NCBI RefSeq assembly: GCF_009730915.1
Contig: NC_052490.1
Coordinates: forward strand, 32,240,625-32,304,624
Source: Dioscorea cayenensis subsp. rotundata
Taxonomy: Eukaryota; Streptophyta; Magnoliopsida; Dioscoreales; Dioscoreaceae
Direction of reading: 5' to 3'
Length of the DNA: 64,000 bases
The notes under the pieces were generated by a model. That model saw nothing but the letters and a program-made list of their open reading frames with translations, ran no database searches and was not told where the DNA came from. Each line of letters opens with the position of its first letter. Within the stretch, counting starts at the first letter, position 1. Positions 42,898 through 54,996 of this stretch are shown here, piece by piece. Position numbers and translations under genes: made by a program.

Positions 42898-43064
42898 TGT
42901 TAGATTTTATATTTTTGGTACTAGTGAGCCCTATATATGGGCTATATATTGACTTAGGGGTTTAACACCAAAAAGTTTCAAGACTTAGTGGCTCAACCCC
43001 TATAACTATATATAAACCCATTACACTTCTATCACACAACCGATGTGGTACTATATTTTCAACA
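42898..43064 (-). repeat. TRIM 3' LTR
   Basis: 167 bp, highly similar to the copy at 43231-43395. It is the 3' LTR because the purine tract adjoins it on the minus strand. Confidence 0.88.
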
Positions 43065-43220
43065 CCCTCCCTCAAGTTCAACTCAGTCGAACTTGCACAG
43101 ACTTGTACACCAGAGGTCTGTTTACATGGACTTGTACACTACTTGTGTCTCAGAGGTCCTACACACATGGAGGTCATACACACATAGACTTGTACCACAT
43201 CGTTGGCTCCACTATATTTC

Positions 43221-43230
43221 TCTGATACCA
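43221..43230 (-). other. TRIM primer-binding site
   Basis: TGGTATCAGA on the minus strand, directly adjoining the 5' LTR end (TCTAACA). It matches the initiator tRNA-Met acceptor complement used by Copia-type elements. Confidence 0.85.
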
Positions 43231-43395
43231 TGTTAGATTTTATATTTTTGGTACTAGTGGGCCCTATATGGGCTCTATATTGGCTTAGGGGTCTTATACC
43301 AAAAAGTCTCAAGACTTAGTGGCTCAACTCCTATACCTATATATAAACCCATTACACTTCTATCACACCACCGATGTGGTACTATATTTTCAATA
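43231..43395 (-). repeat. TRIM 5' LTR
   Basis: 165 bp partner of the 42898-43064 copy. The outer border reads CAATA instead of CAACA, so one terminal base has changed or merged with the flanking TA run. Confidence 0.85.
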
Positions 43396-44508
43396 TATAT
43401 ATATATATATATGAATATATAAAATATTTTTTTTTGTTAATAAAAAAACCTATATTGACATTTTAGGAAAATATATTTGGCTTGCAATTGGATGCATAGA
43501 ATCATGAAAGATAATATGATGAGCATATATGAAAAATTAGGTTTTGCATGTTTTTTAGATGAACAGAAAGCTTGACCCGTTAAGCAAGACTGATAAATAG
43601 TTGGTGAAGTTGGGGGCACCCATCTCTCCCTAACGTGCAACATTGGTCACGAGCTATTTGAAAACTTCAGTCTACGTTGGTTCACCAAAGGTGGTGACTG
43701 GTGAGGTCCAAAAAAACCAAACAATTTTAATTTTACATTTTAATTTTCCATGCCATAAAAAAAACTATTTTTATTTCAAGAAAATAAAAATAACTACAGT
43801 ATGATATCTGTCTCATAGTTCTTGAATTAAGGTTGGTGGATTAACTAAAGTATCAGTGAGGACCACTTGCAAACTAATATGGATTTGTTATGTATTTACA
43901 TCAAAGGAAAAAAAATATTTCTTGTATGAAATAAGAAACTGATTGTTATCTATACTATAGCTTGGTTATCGATACTGAAAGAAAATTAAAGAGCATTGAG
44001 TATTCAGGTAGTTAATTAATTTGATGCAGGTATAGGTAGGAGATCTTATTAATGGAAATGATCTCTTATATCTTGCAACCATTTTCGGAAATCTCCAAGC
44101 AAGGTGTTGTGGTGTTGTTATTTAATGTTCAACATTAATGCAGAGATGCATATAAAATTATTTTAGAGGCAGAACCATTTCAAAGCAGACTAATTATATG
44201 AAGTTTAATTTCCTTAATGATGTTGGTAGGACTCTTTGACATTAAGTATATAATATTCAATATTTGTCTTGAAATAACAGGCCTTGGCTTAATGTCTAGA
44301 AGCTGAAGAAATTTGCTTGTACTCAACCTCAAGAACAATGATGAGATATTGGATAAGTACAGGGTCAAAGTTTCTTCATTCATAGATTCAATCACAAGTT
44401 TAGAGCAAGTACAAAGTGATTTTTTTTCTCCATGAAACAGAGAAAAATAAAAAAAATAGACAGGACGTGTGAATTTAAGAGAAAACTCCGACTTTCTCTT
44501 CCACGGCA
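43396..44508. other. Gene-free spacer
   Basis: AT-rich DNA between the TRIM and the NUMOD3 gene; the open frame at 43437-43643 shows no domain. The right end is probably the NUMOD3 gene 3' UTR. Confidence 0.5.
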
Positions 44509-46127
44509 TCAAAAGTTTGGTTTCCTGCTCTTCACTGCTTGAATTTGATCAGCTAAGGAAACACATCCGCGCATTTTCTCCTTCTTGATTAGCTCCATAT
44601 CCCATTTCTCAAAGAGTGGCCGGGGTTTGTTTGTCTTCTTGATTTGGACACTGGTCAAACTATCCAATTGCTTCTTTCGGTGATGGAACTATGAAGGACA
44701 ACATTACATCAGTGACAAGCATAAAAACATGAAATGTCTTTGTGATCTAGATTTATAGGCATTGCAGACTATTTTCATTTCTAACGACATTAAACAAGGT
44801 CACTAAATTGCATTAAGCATAAGAAATGTGAGCTCAACTTGTGTCTGCTAGCTCGTAAAACAGCAGGCCCAAGTGTAAAGTTCAATTCATGAAGATTACT
44901 TTTACCTTCGTTAATGTCGCCTTCAATTTCAAAGCCTTTGACATAACGGCCTTCTTTTTCTTCGTCACTGGTTTGTTATGCTCTGATGCCTTTGCTTGTA
45001 TAGATTTTGCCTTCTCTTCCTTTTGCATAGCAAGCTTTTCTGCTCTAATCCTTGCAGCTCTTAGAGCTCTTAGTTTCGCGATTTCCTTGTCTCTTACTTT
45101 GTCTGCTCTTCGTTGAAAGAACTGATATTCTATATCGGCCTTCATTTTATCATAGCTATCCCAATCTAATTTCGCTTGATCATAACCACCTTCTTTTGCT
45201 GCTTCTGCAATCCTCCCGGCCCACGAGGAATAACATTTCTCCTGTGATCTTCTAAACTGCAAACGCTTTGCCCAAATCTTTTTTAAACCCATGCTTATTC
45301 TTGCCTTGCTCTGTTCACTGGAGCAAATGATTCAACTGATGACACTAAGCAACTCAAGCCACTTGTAGAAAACTCGGGTATGATTTTGTTAACAAACAGA
45401 AACCCTGAGCATAAATGAATAAGGTTTTATAGATACCTATGAGAACGAGAGTGTTCAGACATCTTCTTCCTGATCTGCAATGGTGTAAAGCAAAATAAAA
45501 GCAAGATAGAGTAAAAGACCTTTGACTAAAGAATTGACACGTCACACAAAAACAGCATAACATTGATTCTTACATGACATCACCTTGGGATTTCTCAGGG
45601 CCTCTATAGTTTTCATTTTGATCCGTTGACGGGTCTCTAACATTCCAAAATGATGGTAAGAGAACAATATTATCATATTGAGACACGAAGAATGTTCAAT
45701 CATTGACATAAAACCAATTACCTTCACTGTGTTTCCGTCCTTTGTTCCATGGTGTTCTACCTTTGTTTGCCAGGCCAATCTTTTGTCTTCTTTGGATTTC
45801 CTTATCAGAAATATTTTCGAGGTCTTTGTTAAAATTAGGAGCCAAACCAGCTGCCCCCATCTGATCCTCAGCCAAGTCTATTTGGCCATAATATCCATTG
45901 TTAGCTACTGAAACATTATCATTTTCAATACACTTCAGGTGTGATTCAGAACTAGAATCCAGATTACTGATTTTATTTGAGTCTCTCTCTATCAAGAGTT
46001 GCAACTTTCCGAGAACGTGCTCTCTAGAAAAGGCTTGAACAGAGACATATGATCGAGATGCACTATTTAGAGAAGGTATATGAAACTTTGTCTGCACCAG
46101 TGCTTGTTGAAAATGAATGCAACCCAT
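44509..46127 (-). CDS. NUMOD3-domain protein of unknown function
   Basis: Five exons (minus order): 46127-45722, 45636-45584, 45474-45437, 45317-44906, 44688-44509; GT-AG and in phase, 362 residues. The nuclease-associated modular domain 3 is at about 113-170: RRQKIGLANKGRTPWNKGRK, then ETRQRIKMKTIEALRNPKIR, with basic, repeated helices. The middle is a long charged helical stretch (KVRDKEIAKLRALRAARIRAEKL broken by basic residues) and the end is basic. NUMOD3 is known as a DNA-binding add-on of GIY-YIG homing endonucleases; plants carry nuclear genes with it and no nuclease domain, one annotated in Arabidopsis as similar to H3K79 methyltransferase only by its charged helix. The start is the first ATG of a frame also open upstream (to 46301), so a longer N-terminus cannot be excluded. 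Role unknown. Confidence 0.8.
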
Positions 46128-46147
46128 TGCACGGTTAAGAATGGATA

Positions 46148-46168
46148 CTAAAGACTTGTTAAGGGCAT
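46148..46168 (-). other. Upstream short ORF of NUMOD3 gene
   Basis: ATG CCC TTA ACA AGT CTT TAG, six codons, ending 20 bases before the chosen start and in another frame. If this leader is in the mRNA it could lower translation of the main frame. Confidence 0.35.
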
Positions 46169-47699
46169 GCTTGAATGTTGGATATTGAACTGAAACCCTG
46201 ACATGAAAATTTAAAAAAGCAACATAAGAACAAGAAGCAGATCTGCACAGACAAATGAAACAAAGGTTGGACTTCCTATGGGAAACGATTTCCTTACTCA
46301 TACATACTAATCACGCTGCCTCTAGCTAACAATCAACACCTAGCATTACCTCAAATGATCAACACAACCTTGAGAGAGATGAGCATCAATATAAATATAT
46401 GACGAATAGGTCCTACCTCATATGTTGTTTCATACAAATCCAATTCTTTTATTTCCAATTATTGCTATCTTTCATGTCTTTTACAATTACTATCCAAGAT
46501 AAAGTACCAGTGACAGTTTCAGAATTTCCTATCGAAAAACATACCATAAATTTTCATCTTATTTTTCTTCATATACAAAACAAGAAGAGATTCCTGTAAA
46601 ATGAAAGTACCTAAATCCTCCATAAACATAGACACACTCCATAATCAATTGCAAGCAAGCCCTTAAAAACTCATCACCTGAATAAGAAATGCCAAGTATT
46701 CCACAGAAGAACCATGAGTTAAGCTATTGGCATTGAAAGTAGGCAAAAGGCAAGAAGAAACAAATGGAATGGTGCAGTAATTATATACAAATTACTTGGC
46801 TAACTTATCACTATATAAAATGGTGATTACAACATGAATTTGAGTAAAGTTCACATTTTAAATATTCATATACATCCATGTTCCATTAGAAATAAATCCA
46901 AAAGAATGAAGAACTAAAGAACTTCTCCATCTCTTCGTCAGAGGATTCAGCATTGACAATTTTGACGAATTTATGCACGAATTATAACTAACACTGTATA
47001 CTTCGCTTGAATTTCGAATCAAATCATAACAACAAAAAAAAACCCCCTTTTTTTGGGAACAATAAATCCAAACAAATGAAGTGTCATACCGAAAGAGTTC
47101 TCAAGCTCTGCAGACGAGATTTCTCATAAACAAACAAACATTGACACCTTCAAGCTTGAATAATCTACAAATATCATCAAATTAAAGCCCTAATTATACC
47201 GGCATTGAATGTTTAACATGAATTTCAAATTTTTTTTTTTAAAAAAAAGCTTTCGAAGGGGGAATGATTCGAATGACAACGGAGCATAGAATCAAACCTA
47301 GAATTTAATGGAATAAATGCGAAGATAAATGATCGATCGACGAGGAACTCACAAACAAGAGAAGAGCCGCATCCGCGAAGACTGAAACGAGGCGGAGCTG
47401 ATGTTGGGATGGGATGAGCCTTTGTTCCGGTGTCTCTTTGGAACTTTTTAAGCCTTATCGGTTGCCTAAACCTAGAACTATCCACTAGTGCAAACATACT
47501 AAGCTGGTTAGGCCTGACCATGTTAGTTATTTTTCAGTATTTTAATAATTTGGTTAATTATTATATAATTTATATCATTTTTTATGTATATATGTACGAA
47601 GAAGAAAAGATTTATTTTGTCTAATATAGGTATTCTTTTGGTCAAATTTTGTTTCTCAATCTCATATTATGTCTAGAGCTAATGATTAGAGTGATTTAG

Positions 47700-47860
47700 A
47701 TTGCTTTTTGAATAAAAGTGGATAAAACCACTGAATTTATTAAACGTGAAGATAAACCGGGAAAAATAAAAGTACATGTCGAGAAAAATAACAGCTAGAA
47801 CAAAAAGAGAAGAAAGTAAACAGTTATCCTCACCAGAGATGAGGAAAATAAGGATTTAGA
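47700..47860 (-). mobile_element. LINE-like 3' end fragment
   Basis: On the minus strand it ends CAGTGGTTTATCCACTTTTATTC, the same word that closes the copies near 52.5, 53.55 and 54.7 kb. Plant L1-type elements often end in such a sequence before an A tail. Severely 5'-truncated; the left border is unclear. Confidence 0.4.
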
Positions 47861-48172
47861 TTGCCTTTTTATAAGAAAAAAAAAAGCTTTTAAAGTTGTA
47901 TACATTTGCATGAAAAATAAAAATTTAGATATTTGTATTGATTAGAATAAATGAGGACTTGCTGAGTGCTTTTTAAAAAAAAGTTATCTGATTAATAAAA
48001 ATTATTAAAAAAAAAATTGAGCCTGAACATAATATCAGAATTAATGGACAGTAATTAACAGAAAACACATGGCACTTTCCATACAATTTACAAGTACATT
48101 GTGCTCACATAAATGACTTCCACAGAAAACACATACATGCACAAAATAAAGGAATAATAATAATAATAATAA

Positions 48173-50713
48173 TCAGCAGTAAGGCAAACTCTTTGAGCTA
48201 GAATTGAATACCAAAGACTTGATCATTGAACACCCATCTGATAGATCACCTCTTCTGATGATCAACTTCAAATTCTGATCAAGACTCTGCTTCACCATCT
48301 TCCTTACATCTCTCTCACACTCTTCACTGCTTTCTCCCTTCAATCTCAAAGCGTTGGAGATGCCGAAGACTTCTGATTGTGGCCCTGAATGTGCTCCTAG
48401 TTTTGCTTGTCTTTCATCCTTGAACCATTGCAGCATCTTAAGTGACCTTTTCTGAGCTAGAGGACTACCTAACAGAGCTACCTCCAGAAGTAGTGGTACT
48501 ATGCCCAGTACTATCATTTTCTTCCTTAGTTTTGCACTTTGATGTGCAATAACCATCAAAATATATGCCACAAGTTCTTGGCTTTGAGGCATTCCCTCCC
48601 ATGCCATGATTTCCATAAAGATTTCTGGCACCATAGAGTCATTCTCAATGGCTTTCTTACCAACTGAAGTAAGAACCAAGTTGGACAGAGTTGCTAGAGC
48701 TTCTTTGGATGTTCTTTTGTTTACTGAGAATGATAAGAGGGCATGAACAAGGCCACTTGACACAATAAGTTTGGTGGTCTCTATCTTTATTGACAGGTTC
48801 TGGAGTGCTGCCAGGAATTTTACTTTAATTTCATCATCGGTGTCACGATCATTCAGAATCTTTATCAAGAAAGGAAGGATCTCATGTGGTTGAATGGAAT
48901 GTTGAGTATTTGCAAGAGATGAGATGGACAAGAGGAGGTTGGCAAGTTGTTCTTGTGTTGAGGAGTCTAGTGTGTTGAAGATGTTTGGCAGCTTTGCAAT
49001 AAGTCCTGATTCAACCATCAGTGCCTTGTTTCTGAAGAGAAACACAGTACATGAGCATATAACTCATAATTAGAAACATACTCAGAAAAAATTTCATTCA
49101 ATTTATTGAATTTCCTTTATCATTCAATTCAAATCTTTATCTTAATTCATGACAGTTTTGATACTGCTAATAAATTATTGTGACAGAAAAACAGAATGAC
49201 AATAGTAGGCAATTGACAAACAAGTCTCTTACAAACTAACAAGGCATTTTTAAAACAGCAATACAAGAAATGGAGGATAAACAATGAAGTAATCCAATTT
49301 GTCATCTTTGACATTGCTGTGTGCTTACAGACCTAACAAAAGAATCAGCTTGACTAATAAACAGTTGATCAGTTGTTGTGAATATGCACCGAATTCTACC
49401 AGAACAATATTGACTAAATCTGATCAAGTGGCAAATTTAGAATACAAAAAACAAGATGATGAATTTGTTTAATTGTAACACAAACTGCCAGTTTGCATGA
49501 TGAGTGTGGGTCTACCTCAGCACAATGATAGATCAGAAAGTTGAATGAATAACAACTTTGCTTGTCTTCTCATGACAAAGTGGCCACACTTTTGGAGTCC
49601 TTTTGTCTCCCAACTTTTCAATGATCCATTTTGATCTCTTCATCTTAATTCTTACCAATTATTATGGTTCTTTTACACATATAACTTAACAATTTTTGTA
49701 ATTTCATCTGTTTTTACAAAAATTCATATTATTGCATCTATATACCCATGGGCTTATGATTATGCATGCAATTGTTTGTTAACAAAAATATTTCTGGGCA
49801 TACATGCAAACACTCTACTAATTTTACTGTTGTATAATATATTTAACAGAATAACTAGATTTATGAAACAAGTGTTAAGAAAAAAATAAAACAGCAGTGT
49901 ATATTTAATAATTAATTTTTTTTTCTCTTTTTTGCTGTGCATGAAATAACATTATTTGTGGATATAAAATATTCAAAACATTCTCATTAGTACATAGATA
50001 AAAACTCCATAATTTTTACTGTTATACTGATAACACTATCAACCAAATTTAAAAAAAAAAACCAAAAATAACTCAAAATTAAAACTTTATTATAAAAAAC
50101 TTAAAGAGAAATAAAATTATACCTACCCCCCTCAACAGTGGAGTGTACGAATTTTAAAGTAAAATAAAATTCTAAAAAAATAAGGCCCTAGAAGTAAAAA
50201 GAGATTTACAAAGGAAAACCAAAGAGAAGAAGAAATGGAGGATCATCAATGGCGGCCATGAATGAATCATCAAATCCTTGATTAAAGAAGCACAAAAATA
50301 GAAATTAATGAGTTCTAATATTGAATGGCCTAATTCTAAAAACAAATTTTCTACAGATATAATTTCAAAGTCCACAGATGAGAAGAGAAGAGAAGAGAAG
50401 TCCATCAATGGCGGCCATCAATTAATCAACTAGGGTTTAATAGAAGGGATGAGAAAAGGAATTAGACTCACGTGAATGTGCCATTGGCGAGCTCGAGAAG
50501 AGCTTCGATGGCGATCTTCCTGCCAGGACTCACCGTCGGTGAATCGAGGATCATGGAGACAAGTGTCGGAATGACGCCGAGCTCAGCTAGAGATTTTCTG
50601 GTGCGGAGATCGCCTCTCGCGATTCTCTTGATCTCCGCCGCCGCCGCCGCCTTCTCGTCAGGGCCTCCGAAGTGCAGCTGCTTCACCGATCTTTTCATTG
50701 AGGCTGTGGCCAT
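48173..50713 (-). CDS. Armadillo-repeat protein, U-box 7-like, lacking U-box
   Basis: Exons 50713-50472 and 49031-48173, joined by a 1,440-base GT-AG intron, give 366 residues. Armadillo repeats run through most of the chain: KSLAELGVIPTLVSMILDS (43-61), then LANLLLSISSLANTQ, VKFLAALQNLSIK, LIVSSGLVHALLSF, ALATLSNLVLTSVGKKA, LVAYILMVIAHQSAKLRKK, then the highly conserved LLGSPLAQKRSLKMLQWFKDER, and a C-terminal SSSKSLPY. Plant relatives annotated as U-box domain-containing 7-like or ARM-repeat superfamily share this end. No U-box is present, so ubiquitin ligase activity is not expected; it is probably a binding scaffold. The intron contains no gene. Exact role unknown. Confidence 0.88.
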
Positions 50714-51534
50714 GGAAATCGGAAGGGATGAAGTGGAGAGGCGTCGAAGGGCGGTGATCGGAGAGAAGAGTTGGTCCGGTGGAGCTATGGCGCCATTAGA
50801 GAAAGCTTTTCAGGGAAGCTCGAGGAGGAAGAGAGACTATATTTATAGTGTTTTCTTTTGCGCTTATAACCCTGTAAAATATTACAATTTTGTAATAATA
50901 ATTATTTCATACATTTACTTTTAGTCCTTGGGTTTAAGAAGAATCAATATGGTGAAATGTGAGGATATCGCTGGTCTCTGGTTTTTAATTATCAATTTAA
51001 TAAATTTATTTATTTTTTTAAAATTAAAATGAATACGCCAGTTCAAAAACTAATACATGCAAATGCTCTTCGGGTTAATTGGCACTTGGGCCCTGATGAG
51101 ATCTTTTCACAATTGACGAAGGATCAAATCCGTAAGATGAGGGCACATGTTGGTAAAAATACTAATTTTTCATTTATGCACGTTTAACTTTTTTTAAATG
51201 GGGTCTATTTGTTAAAAAAAAAATACTAATACACTAAATGAGTATCTTAGTTGTATATATATAAATTAGATGAGCAGTGGCAAGTTCTGTCGTTTACAGA
51301 AACGTAATCTGTGAATGTTGATATGAGCCGTTGGATTTCAATCCAACGGTTGAACATCGCTGCGCGAATGAAAGAATATCACGCACTATTTATAAAGACG
51401 AGAAAAGTCGGGACGCATGATTTTTGATCTGAATCGTCCAATCAATCTCAACACAGTAACTGAATCAATCACAGCCATCCAACCCTATAAAAAATACTGT
51501 ACATCATCTGCGGACGACCACAGATAATGTTTAG

Positions 51535-51570
<36 letters not shown>

Positions 51571-52450
51571 GATTGTTAAGTAACTAATGTTTGTTCAAAG
51601 AGTAGAAACTTTAAGTCCACTTGACCAACTCTTTACTGAGCTCCCAATACGTTACTCTTAGAATATAATGATATTTAAGCTAAATCTTTATATTTGTTTA
51701 ATGTAAGTGCTAAGTTTTTAAAGCTATGTTTTTAAGCTATAATAACATATTTTGTGCTGATCAATTGAATAACTTTTTTTTAAAAAAAAAGGGTAATTTT
51801 TTTCTTTTTTATATATGATTTGAAACTTCACACATTAGATATTTTCTATTTGATAAATTTTTAATCATTAATTAGAGTACAAAAAACAATAAAGTCAAGT
51901 TTTCTTTCAATCATTTTTTTTTTAATTTCTAAAAGAACATCTTAACAGAACACAACATGAAGTTCGTTAAGCTAGGATTTGGTGTTTGGTAAAAGATAAA
52001 AAGGATCACGCTTTCCACCCAAAAAAATTAAAACAAAAAACAAAAATTTAAATAAATTTACTTTTGGGAGATAAACAATAGAAATATGTGGGTGTGCATA
52101 TATATATATATATATAATATTAATATCAATGTTCCTGAAAGTTAGTCTCCAAACACATGCTCTTGATATTTTTATTATATAAATCTAAAGATTGATATCT
52201 CTGACAACAACAGGATCAGGCAAGTGGTTCAACTTGGGGCTGTCATTGTATAATCTTTGTTTAAGTCTAATGTGTGATGACTAATGTACCAACATTAAGT
52301 GGACTATTGTCTTCTTATTATTAGTAGTAGTATTATTTAGTTTTATTTATTTAAAGAAAGATAAACGACAATTGATCCAAAACAACAAATAGTCTGAAAA
52401 ATAAATGAGGATTTAAGAAAACTGAAAAAGTAGAGTATTGTTTATGTTAT

Positions 52451-52540
52451 GAGTTTTTTTAATAAATACGGATAAACCATTATTTTATTAAAATAAACAG
52501 AAAGAAGTGCAAGGAATAAAATAAATTTATAGGAATACAT
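52451..52540 (-). mobile_element. LINE-like 3' end fragment, short
   Basis: Minus strand reads AATGGTTTATCCGTATTTATT then an A-rich tail, matching the tails at 47.7, 53.55 and 54.7 kb. Only about 80 bases recognisable. Confidence 0.3.
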
Positions 52541-53546
52541 AAAAACATGATCACTGAAAAAGGATAGAAGTACATCACCTTTACCAATTGTTAAGAGTTT
52601 TTTTATGCAACAAATTTTCTAATAAATTGTATATTTTAAGTTTATTTTATTAGTTCTAATATATATTAAATATTTTTAACTAATTGGAATATGCATCATG
52701 TTGGAAAAATTAACAAGTATGATGTTTGTGAATGTCATCGAAACAGTGTAATTAACAAATGAAAACAAAGATTCATATTTTTTGTCCTAGTAATTTAGAT
52801 AAGTAAAATATTAGATGTCTAATAAATGACATCCACAATAGATTAATTTTAATATTTGAAAACCATAACAGTGTTTTGTATGTGGTTTTTCCTTAGATAA
52901 TTTTCTAAAGATTAATTTCACTACAAATTTTAAAGTAGATAGGTATCAAAATATGAATTAATATAGATTTTTTCCATAATAATAAATATGAATAAAGCTA
53001 AGTTTAAATTTACGTAAATTTTATTCCAAATTTAATCAAACTAAAATTTAAATTAACATATATATATATATATATATATATATCATCTTTTGAAACTCTG
53101 TTGTGGTAGCTGAAAGAACCTACAAAAGAAGACTTGAGTGTTGAATGCAAGCTTGAATCTTCTATCAGTGTAAAAAGGTAAAAAGCACAGAGGAACACAA
53201 CAATGACACTAAAAACAAATAAAAAAAGACACACAAGATTAGGCTCACCACCAAACACTAGACAACATTTTTGGCCTAGTTATTAATTGTGGGCACCTAT
53301 CCTTTTTTAATTAAAAAAACTTAGTCAACTATCACTTGATTCATTGACATTAAATCACAATAATAAAATATTAATATTTTTTAATAACCTCAAAATATCA
53401 CAAGGTGAGAGCACGAAAGAGTAACTCCAAATTATCCATGTTTTCGACAATAATTTATCTATTTTACCAAAAAAAACTTTAAAATAAATTAACAAAATTT
53501 AAATTCAACAAGCAAGCGAAAAATGAATTACAAATTATTATTATTA

Positions 53547-53830
53547 TTTTTTATAAAGTGGATAAACCACGTTTATTAAAAAATCAAAGCAGTTACATGC
53601 CAAAGTAATAATTAATAGCGCCAACAACGACGCACCTCACTACGGTCTGAAATGATCACACAGCCAAAATGGAAACAAGCGAAGAACATAGTCCTCTAGA
53701 AGTGGAATAATTGGATATAAAAAAACTCCTAAAAAAAAAAGAGAGCTCCCTAGAAAACACTAGGAACTCAGCGAATCTAACCCGTGCTAAGCACGATCGT
53801 CTTGGCTGGCACGGCTTACCCTGCCTAAAT
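53547..53830 (-). mobile_element. LINE-like 3' end fragment
   Basis: The minus strand ends AAACGTGGTTTATCCACTTT and an A/T-rich tail. It shares blocks with the 54.7-kb copy: AGAAGTGGAA, and GAGAGCTCCCTAG against GAGAAACTCTCTAG. Hence the two are the same family. 5'-truncated, no reading frame. Confidence 0.5.
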
Positions 53831-54714
53831 GAGTGAATTTCAGGCTTCTCTTGATATCATGGTCAGACTGCTCCAATTTTTGACAGCATGCCCCTTTAAA
53901 ATTTTTACGTCTAATGCCATAAATAATGGCTTTTATCTGAGACAACAACAATAGCTGGCAGATTATTCATTGATTCCCATGAATAATTTACTATTGCTTC
54001 AAGGTAGCATGTCTCGTGGCTACTGAACAAGGGCTTCATAGACAACATGGAGACACATGAGATCCACAAGCAACTTGAAAATTTTTATTTATTTATTTCT
54101 GTATTTATTTATTTTAGTGGAAGAACAAGTTGTACGTGGCTTTTTATGATCTTATCTTAAGCACCAACTTTTGTACAGTTTGGTTAAAAATAGAATATAA
54201 ATTTTATATGCTCTCAATGAAATTGTAATGAAAGGGACAAGCATATATTATTTCGGAAGAAATAGGGAAACACAATTGGATCAATTGAACAATCATGTCT
54301 AAATATAAGTGATGTTCTTTGCATATTAAAAGGTTTCGGAATGATGAAAGTGGTTATGATTATTGTCACGGGTGAATCTTAAAAAAGTTTTATGTAACAT
54401 TACCTAAATAGCCTTAAAGTCGAGAGTACCGTCATATTAGAGTTTTATTAAGAGTTTTATTATTTTTTAATCTATTTAAAAAATCACTTAAAATTTATAA
54501 ATAAAAATATACATAAAATCAACTTAAAAAAAATAAAAATTGGGGAACACTTACGAGTTAATCAGACTATTTGTATTTATGAAAGCACAAACAAAATTAA
54601 AAATTGTAATAAGAGTAGAATTTTTAGTGTGATTATTGTAAAAATGAATTATCTATCCGCAGGTATTTTAATATTAGATGTGCTCTGAAAATTAAAATTA
54701 TATTTAATGGTTAT

Positions 54715-54949
54715 GTTATTTTTTTGAAAAAAAATGAATAAACCACATTCATTAAGCAAAAGTACAGAACAATAAACAAGTAAACAACGGAGGAACAAAA
54801 TCAGCGTCAGATAGCCCACAAGAAGTGGAAGATGCCAGCTATAAAAGACCTAAGTACAATAAATTAGAAAGCAAAGAACCCCAATCAGAGAGAAACTCTC
54901 TAGGGAACCACCAGCTCAAATATTAAGAACTTCCCGGAGAAGAAGCACG

Positions 54950-54950
<1 letters not shown>
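54715..54950 (-). mobile_element. LINE-like 3' end fragment
   Basis: The minus strand ends AATGTGGTTTATTCATTTTTT followed by an A-rich tail. Same family and same orientation as the 53.55-kb copy; the far end runs into a (CT)n(TA)n microsatellite at 54952-54994. Confidence 0.5.

Positions 54951-54951
<1 letters not shown>

Positions 54952-54994
<43 letters not shown>
54952..54994. repeat. (CT)n(TA)n microsatellite
   Basis: Compound dinucleotide run at the edge of the LINE-like fragment. Confidence 0.9.

Positions 54995-54996
<2 letters not shown>

Larger units (their letters stand above)
42898..43395 (-). mobile_element. TRIM retroelement, complete
   Basis: Two direct repeats (42898-43064 and 43231-43395) flank only 166 bp. 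Read on the minus strand each repeat runs TGTTGAAA (TATTGAAA in the 5' copy) to TCTAACA, that is TG...CA termini. Right after the 5' LTR stands TGGTATCAGAG, complementary to the 3' end of initiator tRNA-Met as in Copia-type primer sites, and just before the 3' LTR stands a purine tract GAGGGAGGG. There is no coding capacity. These are the defining parts of a terminal-repeat retrotransposon in miniature, mobilised in trans. It sits in a (TA)n run, which hides the target duplication. Confidence 0.88.
46128..48172. other. NUMOD3 upstream region, no coding gene
   Basis: Probably carries the NUMOD3 gene's 5' UTR exons: a good acceptor (TTTCAG) lies at about 46193 and a GC-raised patch near 47330-47430 could be the first exon and promoter. 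A LINE-like tail lies at 47700-47860. The rest is AT-rich. Confidence 0.45.

Noticed and set aside
46194..46301. Longer N-terminus for the NUMOD3 protein
   Set aside because: The frame is open to 46301, but a good acceptor (TTTCAG) lies between and the added residues look like translated intron; kept as a caveat only.
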